Made by a program: the position numbers and the translations under genes
Shown: in pieces, positions 26,129-34,628 of the stretch
How the letters are laid out: each line of letters opens with the position of its first letter
How positions within the stretch are numbered: the stretch's first letter is position 1
Assembly (NCBI RefSeq): GCF_021245735.1
Contig: NZ_JAJISB010000017.1
Span: 1-64,000, forward strand
Direction: 5' to 3'
Origin: Brevibacillus daliensis
Lineage (GTDB): Bacteria > Bacillota > Bacilli > Brevibacillales > Brevibacillaceae
Length of the DNA: 64,000 nt
Notes under the pieces: model-generated
What the model saw: the letters and a program-made list of their open reading frames with translations, nothing else
Told to the model about the DNA's origin: nothing
Databases searched by the model: none

Positions 26129-27034
26129 CTACATTTGATTCAAGAAATCAATATATTTTTGTTCTTCTTCATCAGACTTAAAACGAACGTAATGTAAGAA
26201 TGGTTTTCTTTCCTCTAACATTGGTATCCCTTGACTAGAATTCGTATAAGTAAGAATTACAAGTGGTTTTCCATCGTTAGCTGGTTCTGCTGCCTTGATT
26301 ATGGCTTCCAGATCGTGACCATCGACAGAAAAAACGCGAGTTCCAAAAGCTTCACAACGACTCGCTAGAGGTTCAATATTCATTACATCCTTTGTATATC
26401 CATCCAATTGTTGTCCGTTAACATCAACAATAATAGCTAAATTATCTAGTTTATAAAACGAAGCAGCTTGAAGTGCTTCCCATGTCTGTCCCTCTTGAAA
26501 TTCTCCGTCAGACATATAAGTGAAGATTCTTCCTTCTTCACCCTTTAATTTACGGGCAAGAGCAATTCCTCCAGCCACACTAATAGCTTGTGCAAGGGAC
26601 CCAGTTGTACACTCAAATCCCGGAGAGTGTTCTGCTCCGATCATTTCTAGCGTACTTCCATCTATATTGAAATTATCGATACTTTCAGGTGACATTCGTC
26701 CACTTTCTACTAAAGCAGAATAAACGACAACAGCATAATGTGCGGGTGAAAAAATAAGTCGGTCATAAGGTGCCTTTGTTGAACCGTTGTAGGCAGCTCC
26801 TGTAGGATAATCCATATTAGTAGGACCAGGCACACCAGGGAATTTAGGAGGAATGGCAGGTCCTTCACTTGGAGATAGATTCATGATTCTAGTATATAGT
26901 GCGGTGATTGTATCAGCTGATGAACACGCTTGACTAAGGTAACCACCTTTTCTGTCAATTGTTAACGTTAGGATACGGCGGCGAATATTATTAGCCATTT
27001 TCTGTATTTCTGGAATACTATATTTCTCACTCAT
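26129..27034 (-). CDS. Transketolase-like N-terminal (thiamine-diphosphate-binding) subunit
   Basis: 301 residues: first half of a split transketolase. Seen: SADTITALYTR, the GSLAQAISVAGGIALA substrate/cofactor loop, and the thiamine-diphosphate motif GEFQEGQTWEAL...NLAIIVDVNGQQ (GDGxxxEG...N type, with GE in place of GD). It lies 13 bases upstream of its partner. GGAGG precedes the ATG. Split enzymes of this type include 1-deoxyxylulose-like and apulose-4-phosphate transketolases as well as plain transketolases, so the substrate is open. Confidence 0.88.
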   Translation of the reverse strand: MSEKYSIPEIQKMANNIRRRILTLTIDRKGGYLSQACSSADTITALYTRIMNLSPSEGPAIPPKFPGVPGPTNMDYPTGAAYNGSTKAPYDRLIFSPAHYAVVVYSALVESGRMSPESIDNFNIDGSTLEMIGAEHSPGFECTTGSLAQAISVAGGIALARKLKGEEGRIFTYMSDGEFQEGQTWEALQAASFYKLDNLAIIVDVNGQQLDGYTKDVMNIEPLASRCEAFGTRVFSVDGHDLEAIIKAAEPANDGKPLVILTYTNSSQGIPMLEERKPFLHYVRFKSDEEEQKYIDFLNQM

Positions 27035-27059
27035 TCTATAATCCTCCTATTCTATCAAG

Positions 27060-27710
27060 TTACTTCTGACCATAATTATTTTGATAGAAGTCATAAACTT
27101 CTTGGACATATTTTTTTGATAGTGGCTCAATATGATTTGCTAATGAGAGTGCATAATAAACACTTTGTGCAGTTTCTTCTAGAATAACAGCGGCTTTTAG
27201 AGAGTCAGTACTGGACTTTCCAACAGTGAAGACTCCATGGTTTTTTAAAAGTAGAGCAGAATTATTACCAATTTTGTCTACAATTTCTTTTCCAATTGCC
27301 GTTTCACCAACAGCTGCAATGTCAGATATCGGAATTTCTCTGCCAAATACGGCTGCTGAAGTAGTTGTATAAATGGGAAGTGATTTTCCTAGAATTGCAA
27401 AACAAGTGGCATACGGTGAATGCGTGTGTGTAATACCATGTATGTCTTGTCTATGTCTGTAAATATATAAGTGTGATTCTGTATCGACAGATGGTGCCAA
27501 ATCTCCTTCAATAACATTTCCATCTAAATCAACGATTGTTAAATTTTCAGGTGTTAAATCTTCAAAGTGTACTCCACTTGGCTTGATTACGACTAAATTA
27601 CTTTCAGGATCTCTTGCACTGACATTTCCGCTTGTCCATAAAACCAATCCATTGGCTGGTAGTGCAGTGTTATCTTTCCATACTTTTTTCCTTAAATCAG
27701 TAAGTAACAA
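27060..27710 (-). CDS. Class II aldolase, L-ribulose-5-phosphate 4-epimerase (AraD) type
   Basis: 216 residues. AraD-family signatures: TSGNVSARDP, VVIKPSGVHFEDLTPENL, the zinc-ligand THTHS and the late HGVF with ENHG-like KNHGVFTVG. Family reaction: epimerisation (or cleavage) at carbon 4 of ketopentose 5-phosphates with a divalent metal. TTG start at 27710, placed nine bases after AAGGAAGGGG; a longer frame from 27743 has no ribosome site and would spread the protein into its own leader. First gene of the leftward sugar operon, 25 bases from the transketolase pair. Confidence 0.85.
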   Translation of the reverse strand: MLLTDLRKKVWKDNTALPANGLVLWTSGNVSARDPESNLVVIKPSGVHFEDLTPENLTIVDLDGNVIEGDLAPSVDTESHLYIYRHRQDIHGITHTHSPYATCFAILGKSLPIYTTTSAAVFGREIPISDIAAVGETAIGKEIVDKIGNNSALLLKNHGVFTVGKSSTDSLKAAVILEETAQSVYYALSLANHIEPLSKKYVQEVYDFYQNNYGQK

Positions 27711-27767
27711 CGAAAGACACCCCTTCCTTGAAAATAAGTTCATAATGTTGAACGTTTGCTCGAGAAC

Positions 27768-27796
27768 ATTATTTCAATTAAAAGCACATATGTCAA
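27768..27796 (-). promoter_or_regulatory. Sigma-A promoter of the AraD-transketolase operon
   Basis: On the minus strand TTGACA (27791-27796), 17-base spacer, AATAAT (27768-27773). The -35 overlaps CATATGTCA, close to the CATATGTTC motif found upstream of the PTS gene, suggesting shared control by the SorC-type regulator. Confidence 0.7.
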
Positions 27797-27836
27797 CATG
27801 TAATTTAATTATTAGAGAAAAGGTGTTAAAAAAATA

Positions 27837-27866
27837 AACGGTAAGCAAAATTTTTGCTTACCGTTT
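27837..27866. terminator. Terminator between the SorC-type regulator and the AraD operon
   Basis: AAACGGTAAGCAAAA runs into TTTTTGCTTACCGTTT, a near-perfect symmetric hairpin with T-runs both ways, 11 bases past the regulator's stop codon. It separates regulator transcription from the catabolic operon. Confidence 0.85.
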
Positions 27867-27877
27867 CGTAATGATCA

Positions 27878-28810
27878 TTATTCTAATATTTTTAAAGCAA
27901 CTGTCTCATCACATATCAGTACATTAATTAGTTTTCCGTTTAATGCACCAATTGTGGCTTCAGCTCTCTCAGCTGAGACGACGCATCCAATACTCATCGG
28001 TGCGTTTCGTAAGATATCCAATTCACCGGTAATAGGGAAATGATTATCTAATTTAATTTCATCACCGTTAATATTGTACATTCTACCCATGATATGACCG
28101 ACTGTTCCTTTTTCTTTCAAAATAGTGATGTCATGATTGTTTAAAATTCCTGCTTTTCGTAACGTATTATGATGAATATCAAACGTACCAATACCATTAA
28201 TTGTTATATCTACTTTTCGTCCAAGTTCGATTACTTCTTTAATTTGGGGTTCTTCAAGCATTTCTTGCTGTAGCATTTTAGAAGAAACATAAGCAGGGGA
28301 GTTTAAAATACAATATTTCCCATTAAGTTGTTTTGCAAGCAGATAAATCAATTCTGTTCCCTCGAGACTATTATCCTGTACGCCAAGACTACCAATAAGC
28401 TGGACAGCGAGTATATTATTCAAATTGGTTTGAGGTAAACTGCTGACAACAGCTTTGAGTGCCCGCCCCCAAGAAATACCGATTGACATATTATCATCTA
28501 AGAAACCGAGTAAATATTCAGCAACTGCATGTCCAACATTCAGCATAGATGTATCGTAATCTTCACTTCCAGATATCACAATTACATCTCTTAAATGATA
28601 TTTGGTTCGGATTGCTTCAGATAAACTAGGATTTTTCTTAATAGGTGTGTTAATGGTAATGGTTACAATCCCCTGTTCTCGTGCCTCATCGAGCAATCTA
28701 GACACAGAAGGTCGGGATGTTCCTATGATTTTGGCTATTTCACTCTGATTCATCTTGTGTTGGTAATAAAGTTCTGCAACTCGGATAAGCAGAGAATTTT
28801 TCGATGACAT
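27878..28810 (-). CDS. SorC/DeoR-family sugar-binding transcriptional regulator
   Basis: 310 residues. N-terminal winged helix-turn-helix (RVAELYYQHKMNQSEIAKIIGTSRPSVSRLLDEAREQG; quoted pieces: NQSEIAKIIG and RPSVSRLLDEA) followed by the SorC sugar-phosphate-binding domain (about 55-308) with GISWGRALKAV and IGTFD. Family role: repressor or activator released by a phosphorylated sugar. GGAGGA precedes the ATG. It lies between two divergent sugar operons and has repeated CATATGTTC elements upstream of its own start. Confidence 0.88.
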   Translation of the reverse strand: MSSKNSLLIRVAELYYQHKMNQSEIAKIIGTSRPSVSRLLDEAREQGIVTITINTPIKKNPSLSEAIRTKYHLRDVIVISGSEDYDTSMLNVGHAVAEYLLGFLDDNMSIGISWGRALKAVVSSLPQTNLNNILAVQLIGSLGVQDNSLEGTELIYLLAKQLNGKYCILNSPAYVSSKMLQQEMLEEPQIKEVIELGRKVDITINGIGTFDIHHNTLRKAGILNNHDITILKEKGTVGHIMGRMYNINGDEIKLDNHFPITGELDILRNAPMSIGCVVSAERAEATIGALNGKLINVLICDETVALKILE

Positions 28811-28838
28811 GATTATCCTCCATTATTAAAATATTTCA

Positions 28839-28856
28839 ATCATATGAACATATGAT
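28839..28856. promoter_or_regulatory. Perfect 18-bp palindrome, candidate SorC-type operator
   Basis: ATCATATGAACATATGAT, two 8-base arms around AA, 29 bases upstream of the regulator's start codon. Its minus-strand half reads CATATGTTC, which recurs at 28914-28922 and 29038-29046. Confidence 0.6.
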
Positions 28857-28913
28857 AAGTGTAATCTATATTCAAATGTAATAGGAATATAAATTATTGC
28901 TATTTAATAAAAC

Positions 28914-28922
28914 CATATGTTC
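28914..28922 (+). promoter_or_regulatory. CATATGTTC element, second copy
   Basis: Exact copy of the half-site of the 28839-28856 palindrome, in the middle of the regulator-PTS intergenic region. Confidence 0.45.
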
Positions 28923-28985
28923 CCTGTTAAATCAAATGATTTAGGTTGCTGTAATAGTTAATTTATCAAATATAAAAACAAAAAA

Positions 28986-28999
28986 TGAAAGCGCTTAAA
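28986..28999. promoter_or_regulatory. cre-like site (CcpA catabolite repression)
   Basis: TGAAAGCGCTTAAA agrees with the cre consensus TGWNANCGNTNWCA at all but one position. It sits 108 bases before the EIIC start, next to TTGACA at 29006-29011. Fits carbon catabolite control of a PTS operon. Confidence 0.55.
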
Positions 29000-29037
29000 T
29001 TATTATTGACAAGTAATGCATAACATGGAACACTTAG

Positions 29038-29046
29038 CATATGTTC
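29038..29046 (+). promoter_or_regulatory. CATATGTTC element, third copy
   Basis: Lies 27 bases downstream of TTGACA (29006-29011), where a bound repressor would block initiation or escape for the PTS operon. Confidence 0.45.
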
Positions 29047-29093
29047 TATTCCATAGACTTTTGTTCAAATTTAGCTTTGAGGGGGTTTTTGAT

Positions 29094-30509
29094 TTGTTAG
29101 AGATGCTAAAAAATGTTTTTGATGCTTTTGGTGCCGCAATATTTGTACCTATTATGCTCTACATTATTGCTCTAATTTTAAAAGTTCCGTCGAAAAAAGC
29201 ATTTAATTCCGCATTATCAGCAGGTGTTGGTTTAACTGGTTTCTCACTTATTACCAACTCATTTATTCCGATTATGGTTCCTATTGTCGATAGAATGGTC
29301 AAAACAACAGGAATAGATTTGCCGATTCTTGATATTGGCTGGCAGGCAACATCAGTTGTTGCTTATTCTACACAAGTCGGTCTAGTTTTTATTGGTATAG
29401 CACTACTTATTCAAATCGTATTATTCCTTCTTAAATGGACCAATATTTTTATGCCTGGGGATCTGTGGAATAACTACTCCTTTATGGTATGGGGATCAAT
29501 GCTTTATTTATTAACTGAAAATATGGTTCTAGCAATTGCTTGTATGGTTGTATTAAACCTTTACATATTGCTGTTTGCCGAAGTATATGAAAAAAGATTT
29601 TCAACCTATTATAACTATCCTAATTGTGCTTTGACCGCTCCACACCATGTTGGTGCAGTACCGTATGCTATTGCAATGGATTGGGTGTTACGTAAGCTAG
29701 GAGCAGATAAAGTAAATTTAAATCCTGCTACGATCAAAAGAAGACTCGGATTTATTGGTGATCCCGTTACACTTGGTCTCATTTTAGGTTGTTTGTTAGG
29801 AATCGCTGGTAACTTTGATCAATTAAATCGTTTAGAAGCATGGGGACAAATTTTAACAGTCGGTATTTCTACTGCGGCAGTAATGGCAATTTTTCCAAAA
29901 GTTGCTGTTTTTTTCGAAGCATCCGCTTTCACAAGTTTAACAGATGCTTCGAAAAAAACAGCAAAAGGTTCATCTAAAAAGCGTGAATGGTATATAGCTG
30001 TTAATGATGCAGTTGGGTATGGAGAACCAGCTACACTAATTACGGGAATTCTCCTTATTCCAATTATGGTTATTCTAGCTGTTATCCTTCCTGGAAATAA
30101 AGCATTACCTATGGTGGATTTAATTGCCTTACCGTATATGGTTATTGTCATTATAAGTATTTCAAAGGGGAATATTTTCAAAGCACTTATCTCTGGTGCC
30201 ATTTGGTTCTCACTGGGATTGTATATGTGTACGATAACAGCAGGGTATTTTACAGAAGTTGCTATGGGAGTTGGAATTGATATTCCTGCAGGTGTCATGA
30301 TGATTACTAGTTTCGGTATTATGTATAACCCATTTATGGCTGCTATTTTCTTGGCGTTCCTGTCACAAAATGTGCTGATTATAACAGGCGTCGTAGTCCT
30401 TTACTTTGTTCTATATGTGCTTTTCCGCAAGAATCGTACTCGGGTTCATGATTATTTAGAGAATGCGGGAGAAACAGAACAAGATGTTAAACCTGAAGTT
30501 GCTTTGTAA
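29094..30509 (+). CDS. PTS EIIC component, galactitol (Gat) family
   Basis: 471 residues, about ten to twelve membrane helices. Starts LLEMLKNVFDAFGAAIFVPI and contains the Gat-family pattern of VPSKKAFNSALSAGVGLTGF. Family role: membrane channel that passes a polyol or sugar while EIIB phosphorylates it. Start chosen at TTG 29094, nine bases after GAGGGGG; an ATG at 29016 would lie in the promoter. The matching EIIA and EIIB genes are 2-2.5 kb downstream, after three enzyme genes, an unusual order for a Gat operon. Confidence 0.85.
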   Translation: MLEMLKNVFDAFGAAIFVPIMLYIIALILKVPSKKAFNSALSAGVGLTGFSLITNSFIPIMVPIVDRMVKTTGIDLPILDIGWQATSVVAYSTQVGLVFIGIALLIQIVLFLLKWTNIFMPGDLWNNYSFMVWGSMLYLLTENMVLAIACMVVLNLYILLFAEVYEKRFSTYYNYPNCALTAPHHVGAVPYAIAMDWVLRKLGADKVNLNPATIKRRLGFIGDPVTLGLILGCLLGIAGNFDQLNRLEAWGQILTVGISTAAVMAIFPKVAVFFEASAFTSLTDASKKTAKGSSKKREWYIAVNDAVGYGEPATLITGILLIPIMVILAVILPGNKALPMVDLIALPYMVIVIISISKGNIFKALISGAIWFSLGLYMCTITAGYFTEVAMGVGIDIPAGVMMITSFGIMYNPFMAAIFLAFLSQNVLIITGVVVLYFVLYVLFRKNRTRVHDYLENAGETEQDVKPEVAL

Positions 30510-30553
30510 TATGTAGACTTGAATGAAAAATAGGAAGAAATAGGTGTTAAAAC

Positions 30554-30592
30554 ACTAGTTTCATAGTGAAATTATTTCAAGATGAAACTAGT
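30554..30592 (+). other. Intercistronic hairpin between EIIC and dehydrogenase genes
   Basis: Perfect ten-base arms ACTAGTTTCA/TGAAACTAGT with a 19-base loop and no following T-run. It resembles a processing or mRNA-stabilising stem rather than a terminator. Confidence 0.5.
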
Positions 30593-30657
30593 CCCTTTAA
30601 TAATAAATTATTTTGCTGTGAATAAGTGACACCAATTTTTCCATAGGAGGTCGAAAA

Positions 30658-31719
30658 ATGAAAGCATTGGTGATAACCAAACAAGGATACGGAAATATGG
30701 AACTAAAAGAAGTTCAAAAACCGGAACCAATAGATAATCTCATTAGAGTCAAAGTAGCATATGCAGGAATTTGTGGAACCGATATTCACTGTTATAAAGG
30801 AGAATATGACCGTTTTAATCCGCCACTTATTTTAGGGCATGAATTCTCAGGAATTGTTGATGCGGTTGGAGAAAATGTGACAAAAGTAAAGCCGGGTGAC
30901 AGGGTTACAAGCGAGACAACGCTGTGGACGTGCGGAGAGTGTGAAAATTGTAAAAATAGGGAATATAACTTATGTAGAAATCGAAAAGGAATTGGCTCCC
31001 AAGTAGATGGCTGTTTTGCTGAATATATAATCGTCCGGGAAGAAAGTGTGCATAAATTAGCAGATAATATTAGCCTTCTTGCTGCATCCATTACGGAACC
31101 GATAGCATGTGGTGTCCATGCATCTATGGAAAAATCCAATGTTCAAGCTGGAGATATGGTTGTTATTTTAGGCCCTGGACCCATTGGTTTATGTTTGGCT
31201 CAGGTTCTTAAATCAATGGATGTGAAGGTTATTGTAGCAGGTATTACCAAAGACGAAAAACGGTTGGAATTGGCCAAAAATCTCGGTGTAGATCTCACAG
31301 TTGATACAATGAAAGAAAATTTGCCGAAAATTGTTTCTGAATATACAAATGGCAAGGGAGCTGACATCGTTTTTGAATGCTCAGGCGTTGCTCTTGTCCT
31401 TGGGAATATTTTTGATTTACTGAAACAAAAAGGTCAGTTAATTCAAATGGGTGTATTTGCAAAAAATGAAAATTTGTTAGATCTAAATGCAATTGTGCAG
31501 AGAGAAATATGCGTGATTGGTTCGCGATCACAAAAACCATCTTCATGGATAACAACGCTACATTTAATGAAAGAGGGAAAAATTACTCCTGAAAAATTGA
31601 TTACTCGTATAGAACCATTGGACAACTGGGAGGAAGCCTTTCAGGCAGCGATGCAAGGAACAGAAATAAAAGTAGTTCTACAGCCAAATATGCTTGATGT
31701 AAAAGAAGGAGGTATATGA
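30658..31719 (+). CDS. Zinc-dependent medium-chain polyol dehydrogenase (GatD/sorbitol type)
   Basis: 353 residues. MDR features: catalytic zinc site C (GICGTDIH) and GHEFSG, structural zinc with CGECENCKNREYNLC, and the NAD-binding VVILGPGPIGLC. Likely oxidises the phosphorylated polyol delivered by the PTS to a ketose phosphate, as galactitol-1-phosphate dehydrogenase does; the substrate is inferred from context only. TAGGAGG lies before the ATG, and its stop overlaps the next gene's start region. Confidence 0.88.
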   Translation: MKALVITKQGYGNMELKEVQKPEPIDNLIRVKVAYAGICGTDIHCYKGEYDRFNPPLILGHEFSGIVDAVGENVTKVKPGDRVTSETTLWTCGECENCKNREYNLCRNRKGIGSQVDGCFAEYIIVREESVHKLADNISLLAASITEPIACGVHASMEKSNVQAGDMVVILGPGPIGLCLAQVLKSMDVKVIVAGITKDEKRLELAKNLGVDLTVDTMKENLPKIVSEYTNGKGADIVFECSGVALVLGNIFDLLKQKGQLIQMGVFAKNENLLDLNAIVQREICVIGSRSQKPSSWITTLHLMKEGKITPEKLITRIEPLDNWEEAFQAAMQGTEIKVVLQPNMLDVKEGGI

Positions 31720-32562
31720 ATGGAGGTGTTGAAAAATCAATATCCATGCACAGTAGCCTATGAAATTACACAAATGGCTTTTACCATGTGGCAATTAGGT
31801 TGGGATGAGCGAAATGGTGGGAATATCAGCTATATAGTGAAAGAAGAGGAATTGGTAAGCGATATTGATTTGCATGGAGAAACAAGGCATATACCGTTAA
31901 ACTTTGATTTTGAAAGTAGTCTTTTGGATGGAAAACTACTTCTTATAACAGCATCAGGAAGCTATTTTCGAAATATGCTAGATTTTCCTGAAAAGAATAT
32001 TGGACTTGTTAGGTTAGATTTAACAGGAAAAAAACTGGATGTATTGTGGGGACTAGAAGGTGGTGGAGTCCCAACAAGTGAACTGGCAACACATTTAATG
32101 AGCCATGAAACGAGGTTATCTGTTGACCCAGAACATCGAATTGTACTACATAATCATGCAACGAACATTGTAGCACTTACACTCCGAGAACCAGCTGATG
32201 AAAAGAGAGTATCGTTACTTCTTTGGAAAACGTTAACTGAATGTATTTTTATTTTCCCAGAAGGTGTAGGAATCGTCCCTTGGATGCCACCAGGGACAGC
32301 AAAACTGGGAAAAGCCACATCGGGAAAGATGGAGAAATTCCGTATTGTCATATGGCCAGGGCATGGAATTCTTGCTGCAGGTAACTCTGTTGAAGAGGCT
32401 TTTGGTTTGATTGAAACAGTGGATAAATCAGCAAATATATATATGCTTGCAGGTTCTCAGGCAGAATATTTTCTTACAGAAGATCAACTGAGGCTGTTAT
32501 GTAATGAAAATAATCTTCAAGTGAATAAGGAACTGCTTGAATTACAAATAGAGGAGGTATGA
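31720..32562 (+). CDS. Class II aldolase, rhamnulose-1-phosphate aldolase (RhaD) type
   Basis: 280 residues. RhaD features: ERNGGNISY near residue 30, ITASGSYFRN, GGGVPTSELATHLM, zinc ligands in LHNHATN and PGHGI. Family reaction: retro-aldol cleavage of a ketose 1-phosphate to dihydroxyacetone phosphate and an aldehyde. GGAGG lies before the ATG. With a second class II aldolase-fold enzyme in the divergent operon, the pathway may use both an epimerisation and a cleavage step. Confidence 0.88.
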   Translation: MEVLKNQYPCTVAYEITQMAFTMWQLGWDERNGGNISYIVKEEELVSDIDLHGETRHIPLNFDFESSLLDGKLLLITASGSYFRNMLDFPEKNIGLVRLDLTGKKLDVLWGLEGGGVPTSELATHLMSHETRLSVDPEHRIVLHNHATNIVALTLREPADEKRVSLLLWKTLTECIFIFPEGVGIVPWMPPGTAKLGKATSGKMEKFRIVIWPGHGILAAGNSVEEAFGLIETVDKSANIYMLAGSQAEYFLTEDQLRLLCNENNLQVNKELLELQIEEV

Positions 32563-32564
32563 AA

Positions 32565-33020
32565 ATGGAATTAGTTAATGAATCTCTTATCTGTCTACAT
32601 GCAGATGTGAAAACAGCTGAAGAAGCAATTCATCTCGCAGCAGATAGATTAATGCAGGAAGGCTTTGTAACATCTGATTATGCACAAGCTGTTATTGAGC
32701 GCGAAAAAACATATCCGACGGGACTTGCTGGAGCAGGTTATAATATTGCAATTCCTCATACCAATCCAGAATTTGTTATTAAACCAGGAGTAGCAGTTGT
32801 CATACCTAAAGATCCCATTATTTTTGCCATGATGGGAACTCCTGCGGAGAAACTAGCATGTCAGATGATTTTCCCGTTGGCAATGAAAAGCCCTGACAAA
32901 CAATTACAGCTTTTAATGAAGTTAATGTCATTTTTCCAGAATAGTGAAGTACTTAAGCAGGTTTATGAGGCTAAAGAGGCAAAAACAATTATGGAGTTAA
33001 TGAAAGAACTAGAAAACTAA
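32565..33020 (+). CDS. PTS EIIA component, galactitol (Gat/fructose-type) family
   Basis: 151 residues. The phosphorylatable histidine lies in AIPHTNPEFV (about residue 65). Family role: relays phosphate from HPr to EIIB. I prefer ATG 32565, eight bases after GAGGAGG; ATG 32559 is almost on top of it. The next gene encodes EIIB. Confidence 0.88.
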   Translation: MELVNESLICLHADVKTAEEAIHLAADRLMQEGFVTSDYAQAVIEREKTYPTGLAGAGYNIAIPHTNPEFVIKPGVAVVIPKDPIIFAMMGTPAEKLACQMIFPLAMKSPDKQLQLLMKLMSFFQNSEVLKQVYEAKEAKTIMELMKELEN

Positions 33021-33040
33021 ACACAGAGGAGAAATGTAAA

Positions 33041-33343
33041 ATGAAAAAAGTAAATATTTTATCCGTTTGTGGTTCAGGTACAGTAAGTTCTGCTATGGTG
33101 GGTCAAAAAATTAAGGAAATGCTTGGCGAACATGGATATGACTGCGAAATCCATGAAGTGAGTCCTGGAATGGTAGCGGGCGCAGTGGGAAGTAGTCATG
33201 TTGATCTTATTGCTTTTACTAGTCCGTTTGATCCCAATGATGCTGAAGGAATTCCACAACTAAATGCAGTAGGAGTTTTAACAGGAATGGATGAAGAAAC
33301 ATTTTTGGAAAAAGCCTTAGAAGTGTTGAAGGATCTTAAATAA
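33041..33343 (+). CDS. PTS EIIB component, galactitol family
   Basis: 100 residues. Active-site cysteine in ILSVCGSGTVSSAMV (residue 10), the P-loop-like pattern of lactose/galactitol-type EIIB domains. Family role: transfers phosphate from EIIA to the incoming substrate. GAGGAG precedes the ATG. Followed directly by a hairpin with a T-run. Confidence 0.9.
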   Translation: MKKVNILSVCGSGTVSSAMVGQKIKEMLGEHGYDCEIHEVSPGMVAGAVGSSHVDLIAFTSPFDPNDAEGIPQLNAVGVLTGMDEETFLEKALEVLKDLK

Positions 33344-33356
33344 ACAAAATACTACT

Positions 33357-33387
33357 AAAACTGCTGTGTTTACATGGCAGTTTTTTT
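33357..33387 (+). terminator. Terminator or attenuator inside the sugar operon
   Basis: AAAACTGC/GCAGTTTT stem with a 12-base loop and seven T, 14 bases past EIIB. The next gene has its own ribosome site only four bases after the T-run and no visible promoter, so partial readthrough is expected. Confidence 0.65.
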
Positions 33388-33404
33388 GTAAAGGAGCAAA
33401 AGTG

Positions 33405-34418
33405 ATGAAGATAATTGTCATAGGAGATATTCATGTAGATGTGGATTTTTTTGCAAAACAGGCTGCTCAATTTGAATGGAGAGAAAAACCTGAGATTACA
33501 AAAGTTATATGGAAGCAAAAAAGTAAAGAGGAATTCCAACACCTGGCAGATATGATCGAAAAAGATGGACCAGAGGCAGTAAAATATCCGAAAGAACTTG
33601 ATCAAGAAGTAGTCGATGCTGAGGTTATTTTGACACATTTTTGCCCATTGCCGACGAATTTGATTGCAAAAGCAAAAAACTTAAAATTAATTGGTACCTG
33701 TAGAGGTGGTTTAGAACATATTGCTGTTGAAGAAGCATCGAAACGTAATATTCCAGTAATTAACGCGATCCGAAATGCAGAGCCAGTTGCTGACTTTACC
33801 ATTGGCTTGATGTATGCAGAGACCAGAAATATTGCTAGGGCACATCAGCAAATTAAAGCAGGAAAATGGCCGAAGAGTTTTGTTAATTCTCCCTATACAG
33901 CTAATTTAAATGAAAAGAGAGTAGGGATTATTGGATTTGGCAATATCGGTGGATTAGTTGCGGAGAAATTAGTAGCATTAGGAGTAGAAACGTTTGTGTA
34001 CGATTCTCATATGACAGAAGCAAAAATAAGAGAAGCTGTACCATCTGTTATCCCAGTCACTTTAGATAAATTATACAGAGAATCTGATATCATATCTCTT
34101 CATGTTCGTTTTGAAAGAGGAATGCCACCTTTGATTAATAAAGCTGCTTTTGAAAAAATGAAGCCAAGTTGTTCATTAATTAATACTAGTCGTGCATATG
34201 CAGTGGATGAAAAAGCTTTAATAGAAGCCTTAAAAACCAAAAAAATAGCTGGAGCGGCATTGGATGTATTTAGAGAGGAGCCCCTCCCATCTGGACATCC
34301 GTTATTAGAAATTGAAAATGTTACATTAACGTCCCATATTGGGGGAGACACTGTTGCTGCAATTCCAATGTCACCCAAAATACTAATGAAAAATATTAAG
34401 AAGTTTCTAGTACATTAA
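33405..34418 (+). CDS. D-isomer 2-hydroxyacid dehydrogenase (phosphoglycerate dehydrogenase family)
   Basis: 337 residues. NAD-binding VGIIGFGNIGGLVAEKL, catalytic Arg in NTSRAYAVDE, and LTSHIGGDT containing the catalytic His. The first 90 residues are less typical. Family reaction: reversible NAD-dependent reduction of a 2-keto acid to a D-2-hydroxyacid; in a sugar operon this could handle an aldonate or erythronate intermediate. AAGGAG lies nine bases before ATG 33405. Last gene of the rightward sugar unit. Confidence 0.85.
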   Translation: MKIIVIGDIHVDVDFFAKQAAQFEWREKPEITKVIWKQKSKEEFQHLADMIEKDGPEAVKYPKELDQEVVDAEVILTHFCPLPTNLIAKAKNLKLIGTCRGGLEHIAVEEASKRNIPVINAIRNAEPVADFTIGLMYAETRNIARAHQQIKAGKWPKSFVNSPYTANLNEKRVGIIGFGNIGGLVAEKLVALGVETFVYDSHMTEAKIREAVPSVIPVTLDKLYRESDIISLHVRFERGMPPLINKAAFEKMKPSCSLINTSRAYAVDEKALIEALKTKKIAGAALDVFREEPLPSGHPLLEIENVTLTSHIGGDTVAAIPMSPKILMKNIKKFLVH

Positions 34419-34470
34419 TGAGATTATATGAGAGACCTTCTGCAATCAGTCTAGATAAGTAATTGGTAAT

Positions 34471-34499
34471 TTGACACTTTCAATCATGATTTGCATATT
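34471..34499 (+). promoter_or_regulatory. Probable sigma-A promoter of the LtaS-family gene
   Basis: TTGACA (34471-34476), 17-base spacer, CATATT (34494-34499). This leaves a leader of about 120 bases in which I see no further structure. Confidence 0.5.
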
Positions 34500-34628
34500 A
34501 TATGATATTTCTGGAATGTACTTGTTTTTTAGGAGAAGATGTAAGTAAAATTAATAGTGAAATTTATGAAGAATCTATAATTATAAACAGTAAGAATAAA
34601 TGAAAACTTTTTTTACAGGGGTATTATT

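Noticed and set aside
29006-29034. Complete sigma-A promoter at TTGACA 29006 for the PTS gene
   Set aside because: A 17-base spacer leads to AACACT, a poor -10. The -35 may be real but the promoter is not well enough defined to list.
29027-29038. Sigma-54 promoter (GG...GC) before the PTS gene
   Set aside because: The GG and GC are 8 bases apart rather than 10, and the SorC-type regulator is not a sigma-54 activator.
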